A stretch of 31,381 nt of DNA, from assembly GCA_033283165.1 (NCBI GenBank), contig JAWMQL010000012.1, forward strand, positions 1 through 31,381. The letters run 5' to 3'. A program made the position numbers and the translations under genes. This DNA is from JAWMQL01 sp033283165. GTDB lineage: Bacteria; Pseudomonadota; Gammaproteobacteria; Pseudomonadales; Halieaceae. The notes under the pieces were generated by a model. The model ran no database searches and was not told the DNA's origin. It was given only the letters and a program-made list of their open reading frames with translations. Positions 16,107 through 22,818 of this stretch are shown piece after piece (within the stretch, counting starts at the first letter, position 1; every line of letters starts with the position of its first letter).

Positions 16107-16490
16107 TCACAGCGGTGATTCTGTCTTTGGATGCCTGACCTGCCACATGAATATTAGTGCGCCTGACACCAAAAGGAGCCTAACGCCTACCACCATCCAG
16201 AGAGCCAAATGACTAACAGACGCTAATGGCTCCGCCCCCGAAAGCATCTCCGCCCTAATCGAATCGTACTGATAGATCAGATCGAGAAATGAAGCAGATC
16301 CTGCGAGATTGGTCATTACGAAAAGACAGAAAGTGAAGTTGATGAAAAAAACCTGGTATTTCGTTAATTTCTCTCCAACTGCATATGCGGCGACTAGATA
16401 AGCCGAGACGACGGTAATGAAAAAAGCTGCACTTGCCAATTGGTTACTCATGACCCCATTAAGAAGGTCACTTGCTTCGTAGGCAGTCAT
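16107..16490 (-). CDS. Small four-helix membrane protein, unknown function
   Basis: 127 residues with four predicted membrane helices: AAFFITVVSAYLVAAYAVG, VFFINFTFCLFVMTNLAG, a shorter central segment, and VVGVRLLLVSGALIFMWQV. A basic tail follows (RHPKTESPL). The start is very well supported by GGGGGAGAT about 8 bases before the ATG. It is the intact paralog of the frameshifted gene at 14907-15274. No catalytic motif is visible; a membrane accessory or sensing role is possible but unproven. A promoter-like pair lies upstream at 16524-16552. Confidence 0.75.
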   Translation of the reverse strand: MTAYEASDLLNGVMSNQLASAAFFITVVSAYLVAAYAVGEKLTKYQVFFINFTFCLFVMTNLAGSASFLDLIYQYDSIRAEMLSGAEPLASVSHLALWMVVGVRLLLVSGALIFMWQVRHPKTESPL

Positions 16491-16523
16491 GGGCCATCTC
16501 CCCCGATTGAAACACCTAGAGGA

Positions 16524-16552
16524 AGAATAGACGGAATGTCGCAGAATAGGCG
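16524..16552 (-). promoter_or_regulatory. Promoter-like pair CGCCTA-N17-TATTCT
   Basis: Minus strand: CGCCTA (16552-16547), 17 bases, TATTCT (16529-16524), 33 bases before the ATG at 16490. CGCCTA is the very edge of long repeat copy 4. CCGTC directly precedes TATTCT here as at 15305. Confidence 0.45.
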
Positions 16553-17037
16553 AAACCAGGACATTTCACCCGACGGTGTATCTACCCGTTGAACGACCGC
16601 TCTCGCAGAGCAAAGCAGCCGTTCCCCACTACTCCCTTCGGACATTTTTCACTAACCAACCCGACGCACCCGACGAACCCGTCGCCAAACCAATAGCTGC
16701 GAGGTCTTGTGGTTACTGGAAGGTTGTACTGGACGACGGGTGCGCCGGGCTGGCGCGAACTTCTGAGGGACAGGCGTGGGCCTTTTAGGAGATCACCAAA
16801 ATTTTCACGGGGAGGATAACTGGCGGATGATGGGCAAAAGGGCGAGTAGGGGGTACTGGTGATCAACCTGTCTCTGACGAATTCGCACTTCAAACCGCCA
16901 CCATAGCTCAAACAGCAAGGGTGGAGAGCAGGTGGAATAGCAGGGGGATCGAGCCTTTCATGCGGTTTGAGAGTAGTAGAGCATTCTGGAGTCAGCAACG
17001 ATCAACTCAATGAAAGTGTTGATAAATTAGGAATTCG
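16547..17037 (-). repeat. Long dispersed repeat, copy 4, interrupted by the group II intron
   Basis: Full module order as in copy 2: TAGGCGAAACCAGG, GCAGAGCAAAGCAGCC, CCCGACGCACCCGACGAACC with GACGGGTGCGCCGGG, GGGCCTTTTAGGAGATCACC, minus-strand mini-frame MKGSIPLLFHLLSTLAV (16961-16908), and the end block to GATAAATTAGGAATTCG. The next base (17038) is the first base of a group II intron. After the intron, TCCATGCACCGG resembles the outermost CATGCACAGG of other copies. It is more diverged from copies 1 and 2 than they are from each other. Confidence 0.85.
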
Positions 17038-17235
17038 GTGCGCCACGAAGCGCATCACCACTAGCGGTTGAAAGAACCGCCGCAGAAGCACAGACCCAGT
17101 GTACTGCGTACCGAGTCTTGAGTTTATGGAGGTAACGACATGAATTAAGCGTAGACAGGGATACTGTAGGCCGTAAGCCCTAGGCTGAAGTGATTGAGCT
17201 CCGTAACTAATATTCGTTGGGTAGGCCGATGATTT

Positions 17236-17243
17236 CGAATTCT
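17236..17243 (+). other. Probable EBS1 of the group II intron
   Basis: CGAATTCT, about 200 nt into the intron, pairs with GGAATTCG at 17030-17037 immediately upstream of the insertion point: seven Watson-Crick pairs and one G-U. Position and length fit an EBS1 loop in domain I. Part of the match is the palindrome GAATTC, which makes chance agreement a little more likely. Confidence 0.65.
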
Positions 17244-17510
17244 CAGAAGGCAACATCACTCATACCGATCATGGGCATGGTATGAAAGGCTACCTCGGAG
17301 TCGAAGAGCATGGCATGCAGTAAAAGTGATGATGTGAACGTGGGAGATCCTCTCCGCTCTGCAAGGAAGGCAGTACCGGCGAACAAGACTAAACAGCGAG
17401 AACGCCGGGACGGCGGTGAGGAAGTCAGATGGGTCATAGTACCGACGAAGCGGAGTAACGCCCGTGGAGGGAAGGACCCTGGGTGAAGTTAACCTCGAGA
17501 GGGACACGTT

Positions 17511-18824
17511 GTGGGTACTACCGAGACCCGAGAAACGACGACAACAAAACTTGCGAGGATAGCGAAGCTATCGGCAAGCGACCCGCTCAAGCGTTTCGAC
17601 AGCTTGATGCACCTGTTCTCAGAAGCGTCGCTGGCCGCGTGCTTCCATGGGCTGAATGGAAGGAAGGCCGTGGGAGCCGATGGTGTGAGCAAAGCCGAGT
17701 ACGGTGAACGGCTTGAACCGAACCTCGAGGAGTTGGTTGCTCGGATGAAGCGTATGGGCTATCGCCCGGGACCGGTACGGCAAGTACTGATCCCCAAAGG
17801 CGATAAAGCGGGTGCGACGCGTCCGCTGGGAATCAGCAACTTTGAGGACAAACTGGTGCAAGGTGTGATGCGTCAGGTTCTCGAAAGTATCTTCGAGCCG
17901 CTATTTCTGTCTGGATCTTATGGGTTCAGGCCAAGGCGCGGCTGTCACGACGCTGTTAGAGACCTCCATCAATACCTCTACCGCAACCCGGTTCAATCGG
18001 TTATCGACGTGGATTTGGCCAACTTTTTCGGCAAAATCGATCACGAGCTTCTGCTCGGGATGTTGCGTGAGAAGATCAACGATTCGAAGTTCCTGCGCTA
18101 TGTACAGCGGATGTTCAAAGCTGGCGCACTAGCGGAAGGGGAGCTGTCGGTGAGTGATGAGGGGGTGCCGCAGGGAAGCCTGTGCAGCCCGATTCTCGCC
18201 AATATCTTCGCGCATCATGTGATCGATGTCTGGTTGGAGGAGGTGGTTAAATCCCACTGTGCGGGCAAGGTGGAGTGGTTCAGATACGCGGACGATCTCG
18301 TGGTCTGCTGTGAGTTTGAACGAGACGCCTTACGCGTTGGCAAAGCACTCGGCGGCCGGTTGGCCCGGTATAAACTGGCTCTTAATGAGCAAAAGACACG
18401 GCTGGTCGGGTTTTCCCGGCCAGGGAAAGGCCACCCCAATCCCGATGCCTTTGATTTCCTGGGATTTACCTTCTATTGGGGGCGATCCCGCAGAGGTGTA
18501 CCGATGCCGAAGGTGAAAACCAGCGGCAAGCGGATGCGCAGCAAGTTGAAGGCAGTCAATACTTGGGGTAGGTCGATTCGTAGTCGGTACCCCCTGAACT
18601 ACATCTGGGCGATATTCTGCTCGAAACTGAGGGGGCACATCCAGTATTACGGTGTGTCTTTTAATTTCCGGGCGGTACAAAACTTCCAGGAGAAAGCAAC
18701 GCGGATTTTGTACAAGTGGCTAAACCGGCGCAGTCAGCGCCGTTCGTTCAATTGGGAGCAGTTTGCGTTGTACATTAGGGCTAACCCGCTGCCGAAGGTA
18801 ACGATCTGTCATGCGCTGTTCTGA
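17511..18824 (+). CDS. ltrA: Group II intron reverse transcriptase/maturase
   Basis: 437 residues. RT blocks in order: KAVGADGVS (52-60), PVRQVLIPKGDKAGATRPLG (88-107), FLSGSYGFRPRRGCHDAV (132-149), DVDLANFFGKIDH (166-178), GVPQGSLCSPILANIF (218-233), the catalytic FRYADDLVV (YADD 259-262), and FDFLGFTFYWG with the thumb/maturase X region to PLPKVTICHALF. It has no HNH endonuclease domain, so retargeting would rely on reverse splicing without second-strand cleavage by the protein. It helps splicing of its own intron and copies it into new sites. The start is a GTG at 17511 with GAGAGG about 9 bases upstream. The frame is intact. Confidence 0.95.
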   Translation: MGTTETRETTTTKLARIAKLSASDPLKRFDSLMHLFSEASLAACFHGLNGRKAVGADGVSKAEYGERLEPNLEELVARMKRMGYRPGPVRQVLIPKGDKAGATRPLGISNFEDKLVQGVMRQVLESIFEPLFLSGSYGFRPRRGCHDAVRDLHQYLYRNPVQSVIDVDLANFFGKIDHELLLGMLREKINDSKFLRYVQRMFKAGALAEGELSVSDEGVPQGSLCSPILANIFAHHVIDVWLEEVVKSHCAGKVEWFRYADDLVVCCEFERDALRVGKALGGRLARYKLALNEQKTRLVGFSRPGKGHPNPDAFDFLGFTFYWGRSRRGVPMPKVKTSGKRMRSKLKAVNTWGRSIRSRYPLNYIWAIFCSKLRGHIQYYGVSFNFRAVQNFQEKATRILYKWLNRRSQRRSFNWEQFALYIRANPLPKVTICHALF

Positions 18825-18859
18825 TTCACACCTTGTGGCAACGTGAATGGCTTTGTCTT

Positions 18860-18932
18860 GAGCCTATTGCCCGAATTGGGCACGATGGGTTCTAAACGGG
18901 GGGGAGCCGGGGTGACCCGCTCCTCTACCAAC
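18860..18932 (+). ncRNA. Group II intron domains V and VI
   Basis: Domain V is a 33-base hairpin beginning GAGCC, with the catalytic AGC, TTGCCC-GAAT-GGGCA as the upper stem, a bulge at AC, and closing GGGTTC. Domain VI follows after TAAAC: GGGGGGGAGC pairs with GCTCCTCTACC around a GTGA-capped inner stem. The adenosine at about 18927 is left bulged, as required for the branch point. The 3' splice site is five or so bases downstream. Confidence 0.75.
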
Positions 18933-18943
18933 TCCATGCACCG

Positions 18944-19036
18944 GTTCTCAGCTATGACCGCCCGGCGACCACCTGGACGAATCAGTCTCGCGAGTGTCGA
19001 AAGTAGGTGTAGCAGAAGAATAATGGCATTTTTCAT
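18944..19036 (-). pseudogene. Integrase-type transposase, N-terminal remnant (31 codons)
   Basis: The ATG at 19036 begins MKNAIILLLHLLSTLARLIR and continues PGGRRAVIAEN, which resembles the start of a family of integrase-core transposases common in marine gammaproteobacteria (recalled pattern: MKxVI.LLxHLLTTLAxLxRPGG.RAxxAE, then a LLLKQQL-type stretch). The homology breaks after AEN; what follows (CGGTGCATGGAG) is repeat-end sequence and then the group II intron. The first residues match the 17-codon mini-frames inside the long repeats, which links those repeats to this transposase family. Confidence 0.6.
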
Positions 19037-19122
19037 GTCACCGAGCCTAGTGAATCTCCGCCTGGGTAGCAACAATCAAGTCTTTGATACTATTGATAAA
19101 TTAAGAATTCGCCAGGCACACG
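19037..19122 (-). repeat. End block of the long repeat, diverged copy
   Basis: CAATCAAGTCTTTGATACTA, TTGATAAATTAAGAATTCGCC and AGGCACACG align with the end block at 4228, 8313 and 17002 (ATCAACTCATTGATAGTGTTG, ATAAATTAGGAATTCG, CATGCACAGG). It lies upstream of the integrase remnant, exactly where the end block lies relative to the mini-frame in the other copies. That supports the end block as the terminus of the parent element. Confidence 0.65.
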
Positions 19123-19145
19123 TTATTAGAGATTCCAGCCCCAAG

Positions 19146-19250
19146 CTATTTACGATTTCTCTGCGCGTTCTTTTCAAATATCACAATATCTTGCAATGTG
19201 ATGCCCTGGCGCTCCAGATTAGAATAAGCACTAATCAGCGAATCACATCT
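19146..19250 (-). other. Possible C-terminal gene fragment
   Basis: The minus strand reads KRCDSLISAYSNLERQGITL, then QDIVIFEKNAQRNRK and a stop, with another stop directly before it. The amphipathic pattern looks coding, but there is no start and no recognised family. It may be a leftover of a gene displaced by the repeat or P450 segment. Confidence 0.25.
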
Positions 19251-19286
19251 TTTTAGTAGATCAAGTGGAAGAGAGGCTTAATTACA

Positions 19287-20534
19287 ATGGATTATACTAA
19301 GGCCAGTCCGTCCGAGTGCCCGGTATCAGCTTTGTCAGATACTTACCTGTTATCCAATGAGCAACTCGAGGCGGTGTATGCTAGGGCGCGCAAGGACAGC
19401 CCGGTGACTTTCCTATCCGATATTGGTTATTGGGCACTGACCAAATACGAAGATATCAAAACAGTACTTAAGGATATGGAGAGATTTTCGGCGGAGATTA
19501 CGCAAGAGCCTCTAAAACCCTATGCACCTGAAGTTATCGATTTATTCAAAAAGCGTAACTTTAAACCAAGACCCACGCTATCGAATAATGAGCGAGAAGA
19601 TCACGCTAGAATTCGAAAAAATACTCAAGTGGCGTTCTCTCCCGTGCGCATTAAGAAACTGGAACCCTATATCCGCGATTTAGTGAATAAGTCTGTGGAT
19701 AGATTTGAGCGTGACAAGCGAGCTGACCTAGTCGAACAAATGTTTTACGAGTTACCTGCGCTAGTGCTATTTAAACTGATGGGTATACCGGAAAGTGATG
19801 TCAAAACTATTAAAGAGTGGGCAGATAGCCGGTTAGTGATCAGTTTTGGTAAGCCCACATTAGAAGAGCAGATACATGCCGCCGAGCATTTGGTGGACTA
19901 TTGGGATTACTGCCTTGACTTAGTGCAGAAACGTATAAACGAACCGAAAGATGATTTGCCCAGCGATCTGCTGGCCACACGCAATGGAGATGATTCAGTA
20001 TTGACCTTAGAGGACATCAACAATGTTGTGTACGGCCTACTTTTTGCAGGGCACGAAACTACCACTAATATGTCGTCCAATGCCGTCCTTAGTTTGCTTC
20101 AAAATGGATATTGGTCAGCCTTAGTTCAAGACCCCAGTCTGATCCCGAATGCAGTTGAAGAGTGTATTCGTTTCAGGCCTTCGGTAGTCTGCTGGCGCCG
20201 TATGGCTAAAGAAGACGTTACCATCGCTGGAGTGCTCATTCCCAAAGGCGATAGAATTTTGTGTTTCCTGCCATCCGCAAATAGAGATGAAGCTCATATT
20301 GTAAATGGAGAGCAGCTAGATATTCGCCGGCAAGATGCTCGTTCTCATATCTCCTTTGGCTCCGGAAGACACTTCTGTTTGGGTGCGCCACTGGCACGAT
20401 TTGAGTTAATCACAATTATTGAAGAGTTAACAAAGCGACTACCTAGACTAAGGTTAGTCACCGACCAAACGCTCCAGGCGGCCGAGGCGGTTCAGTTTCG
20501 TGGTCCAAAGGAGCTTTGGGTGGAATGGGATTGA
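19287..20534 (+). CDS. Cytochrome P450
   Basis: 415 residues, soluble bacterial class I type. The I-helix oxygen-binding motif is AGHETT (254-259), the K-helix ExxR is Glu292-Arg295 (ECIR), and the heme loop is FGSGRHFCLG (357-366) with the proximal ligand Cys364. No membrane anchor. Such enzymes hydroxylate lipids, terpenes or aromatics using ferredoxin and its reductase, neither of which is encoded nearby. GAGAGG lies about 11 bases before the ATG. The 3' end is complete and lies 77 bases before the IS6 element. Codon use looks AT-richer than in the sulfatase and amidohydrolase genes, which hints at a different origin. Confidence 0.92.
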   Translation: MDYTKASPSECPVSALSDTYLLSNEQLEAVYARARKDSPVTFLSDIGYWALTKYEDIKTVLKDMERFSAEITQEPLKPYAPEVIDLFKKRNFKPRPTLSNNEREDHARIRKNTQVAFSPVRIKKLEPYIRDLVNKSVDRFERDKRADLVEQMFYELPALVLFKLMGIPESDVKTIKEWADSRLVISFGKPTLEEQIHAAEHLVDYWDYCLDLVQKRINEPKDDLPSDLLATRNGDDSVLTLEDINNVVYGLLFAGHETTTNMSSNAVLSLLQNGYWSALVQDPSLIPNAVEECIRFRPSVVCWRRMAKEDVTIAGVLIPKGDRILCFLPSANRDEAHIVNGEQLDIRRQDARSHISFGSGRHFCLGAPLARFELITIIEELTKRLPRLRLVTDQTLQAAEAVQFRGPKELWVEWD

Positions 20535-20611
20535 GTGTCAAAAAGTGTGCATTCACCAAAGCCAGTTTCTTATTCTGAAACAGATCACACAAGGTGCGCA
20601 CACATCGAAAG

Positions 20612-21458
20612 GGCACTGCCAAGTTAAGTCGCACAAATTGGTAGAATCGGCTCATGAGTAGGTATCGCCAAGTTAACTCACCGAAATGAGATAATCTGGC
20701 GATGAACACCTACAAGCGACATAGATTTCCACCCGATATAATTTCCTACGCCGTCTGGCTCTACTATCGATTCAACCTCAGTCACCACGATATCGAGGAT
20801 TTGTTAGCCGAACGTGGAATCAACGTCAGCCGGGAATCGATCCGTCTCTGGTGCATCAAATTCGGTGCGATTTATACCCGCCGCTTGAAGAGAAGGCACC
20901 GAGGCTATGGCGATACCTTCTACATCGATGAAGTCTTCGTCAGGATAAAAGGCAAGCAGTATTACCTCTGGAGAGCTGTCGAACAGGAAGGCGAAGACGT
21001 GGATGTTTATCTTCAGCGGAAGCGGGCTGGTGCCGCTGCGAAGCGGTTCTTTAAAAGGTTATTGCGCAGTCACGGCGGTGAGCCGAGGAGGATCGTGACC
21101 GACAAATTGCGAAGCTATGGTTTAGCGCATCAAGAACTGATTCCAGAGACGATCCACAGAACTAAACAGTATGAGAATAATCGGGCAGAACAATCCCAGA
21201 GCCTGCCTCGCTTTATCGGGTATGAAGCCACCAGGGTCAGGGAGCGAGGGATGAGGAGGTTCAAATCAGTGGGATATGCTCAGAGATTCTTGGGAGTTCA
21301 TGCTGCAGTGAGCAATCTATTCAATCTTGGCCGTCATCTGATCAGAGCAAAATACTATCGGGATCTGAGGATGAGTGCGTTCGTAGAATGGAGTAGGGCA
21401 GTTGCTTGAGAATTCAGGCTAGCTTCCTCTCATCTCAAAAAGTTTATTTGTCAGTACC
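20612..21458 (+). mobile_element. IS6-family insertion sequence, complete ends
   Basis: The left end GGCACTGCCAAGTTAAGT (20612) and the right end, read inwards, GGTACTGACAAATAAACTTT (from 21458) are imperfect inverted repeats. The left end matches the second copy at 30954 (GGTACTGCCAAGTTAACT). The length of about 847 bp suits IS6. The flanking 8 bases (ATCGAAAG and GTCAGTAC) do not match, so there is no target duplication; the element may have arrived by recombination or lost its original flank. Confidence 0.75.
20702..21409 (+). CDS. IS6-family transposase with an 8-residue insertion
   Basis: 235 residues. HTH region HHDIEDLLAERGINVSRESI, then the DDE core: YIDEVFVRI (first Asp), IVTDKLRSYG (second Asp), and ENNRAEQS with the catalytic Glu. 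Directly after the Glu helix the sequence reads QSLPRFIGYEATRVRERGMR. Related proteins have SHEATRVRERGM without SLPRFIGY. Removing 24 bases (21199-21222) restores SHEATRVRERG exactly. This in-frame insertion beside the active site may disable the enzyme. GCGATG gives the start; upstream ribosome-binding signals are weak. Confidence 0.85.
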   Translation: MNTYKRHRFPPDIISYAVWLYYRFNLSHHDIEDLLAERGINVSRESIRLWCIKFGAIYTRRLKRRHRGYGDTFYIDEVFVRIKGKQYYLWRAVEQEGEDVDVYLQRKRAGAAAKRFFKRLLRSHGGEPRRIVTDKLRSYGLAHQELIPETIHRTKQYENNRAEQSQSLPRFIGYEATRVRERGMRRFKSVGYAQRFLGVHAAVSNLFNLGRHLIRAKYYRDLRMSAFVEWSRAVA

Positions 21459-21685
21459 GTCAGTACCTCCTTCGACCACCACTGCACAGATATTAGTTAT
21501 AACTAAATGTAATAAGTGCTAATTTTTCAGCTCCGAATTGATCCAGCACTCAAAAGCAAAGCGTCTAGTCTTAATTACTCACCAGCGGGAACGGATAATC
21601 CTGGCTGTGAAAATGGTTATGCCTCCCGTCGGCACGACTCTCGATGAAACGTTTGCAGTCCATCGGCTGCAAGGAGATCATAACC

Positions 21686-22525
21686 ATGTCCTTCCTCAAA
21701 CCGATGAAGTCAATAGTTTCTTTACTGGCCGTAGTCGCTTTCGTGGCACTCGCGACAAGTCTGAGTTCACAAACATCATTGGCAATAGAAAATGGACGAC
21801 CCGACCCCGTGCATCGGAATGTCGGTTTACTGGCATTTGACATCGATGGTCCGGGGCTCTCTCCACCATTTGGTGTCTGCAGTGGTTTTGTGGTCAGTGA
21901 CCGGGCCTTTGTAACGGCTGCGCACTGCATCATACCCTTTCAAGCCTTCGCCGCTTCCTGGGCGGTCACACTGGAAGGAGGTTCGCCAAAGAATCCCGTT
22001 GCGCAATCCGGGATATTGGATCAGAGCGCTCCCAACCCCTTCGATTTCCCAGTACTCGTGAACACGGTGCAGACGACGGAGGTCTGGCTTCACCCCGAGT
22101 TCGGCAATCCCCTGCCGTTTTACAATGATGTCGCCGTGCTTGAGTTTGCACCGGCGACCTTCCAGGTCCAGCCCGTGATGCTTGCCCAGCCAGGATTTCT
22201 GGACCGTCTGAACCGCAACCCGGCACTTCAGGAGCAGCCGATCGTACTAATCGGCTATGGCGCCGCCGAGGATCTCGGTGACAATCTCTTCAGGATTGTA
22301 GGTTATCGACAATGGGGCAAAACCAGGTTGGCGTCGCTATCTGCAGATAGGATAAGCTTCGCTCCGAATAACGTGTTCCGGGCCTTGCTGAGGCCGGGAG
22401 ATTCTGGGTCGCCACAATTTGTCCAGCAAAGAGCAATCTCCCTGGCGAGTGTCGGACCCCAGGCGGGGCAGCGCCTGGATACAGCCACGGTCCTGGATTT
22501 CCTGGCGCCGTTTCTCGCCCCCTGA
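21686..22525 (+). CDS. Secreted trypsin-like serine protease (S1 family)
   Basis: 279 residues from the ATG at 21686, chosen because AAGGAG lies about 9 bases upstream; the frame is open further up, but those Mets lack signals. Signal peptide: MKSIVSLLAVVAFVALATS region, residues 7-32. The protease domain begins at IENGRPD, an IxGG-like activation site. The catalytic triad is His80 (VTAAHC), Asp148 (YNDVAVLEF) and Ser240 (RPGDSGSP). Only some of the usual disulfides are present (Cys65, Cys81). The protein would act in the periplasm or outside the cell; substrates are unknown. It stands alone between the IS6 element and a repeat. Confidence 0.88.
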   Translation: MSFLKPMKSIVSLLAVVAFVALATSLSSQTSLAIENGRPDPVHRNVGLLAFDIDGPGLSPPFGVCSGFVVSDRAFVTAAHCIIPFQAFAASWAVTLEGGSPKNPVAQSGILDQSAPNPFDFPVLVNTVQTTEVWLHPEFGNPLPFYNDVAVLEFAPATFQVQPVMLAQPGFLDRLNRNPALQEQPIVLIGYGAAEDLGDNLFRIVGYRQWGKTRLASLSADRISFAPNNVFRALLRPGDSGSPQFVQQRAISLASVGPQAGQRLDTATVLDFLAPFLAP

Positions 22526-22529
22526 CGGT

Positions 22530-22770
22530 GCCAAACAACCCGTCGCACCCGTCGTCAGTCCAATAGCTGCAAGGTCTTGTGGACACTGGAAAGGCGTTGG
22601 GTACGACGGGTGCGACGGGATTGGGCGATGTTTCTGGGGGGCGTGCGGTAGGCCTTTTAAGAAATCACCAAAATTTTCACGGGCAGAGTAGTTGGCGGAT
22701 TATAGGCGATAGCGGACCCTGGCTTCGATCCGGCCTTACCCACGAGCTGATGACCGCTTTCACCTCACAA
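22530..22770. repeat. Dispersed repeat, partial copy 5 (hairpin, mid and palindrome modules)
   Basis: CAAACAACCCGTCGCACCCG through AATAGCTGCAAGGTCTTGTG to GGGTACGACGGGTGCGACGG is the hairpin module. GGCCTTTTAAGAAATCACC, AAAATTTTCACGGGCAGAG and TTGGCGGATTATAGGCGA are the mid module. This then joins directly to the palindrome GGCGATAGCGGACCC ... GACCGCTTTCACCTC. The join inside the mid module shows that the palindrome can break or replace the long repeat. It fills the gap between the protease and the CSLREA protein. Confidence 0.75.
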
Positions 22771-22818
22771 GAGACCTGAATTTACGCCCTACCTCACCTC
22801 TTAACGGATTTACCGTGA

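Larger units (their letters stand above)
17038..18932 (+). mobile_element. Group II intron, apparently complete, ORF-containing
   Basis: The 5' end is GTGCGCC, the group II consensus. About 470 bases of structured RNA (domains I-III) precede the reverse-transcriptase gene in domain IV. Domain V (18860-18892) and a domain VI helix with a bulged A at about 18927 follow. The 3' end is placed at ACCAAC (18932) because group II introns end in AY and because TCCATGCACCGG then resumes the interrupted repeat; an error of a few bases is possible. EBS1 (17236-17243) matches the 8 bases before the intron. All essential parts are seen, so it may be mobile. Confidence 0.85.

Noticed and set aside
20535..20611. 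Terminator after the P450 gene
   Set aside because: No stable stem followed by a T tract could be found before the IS6 end.
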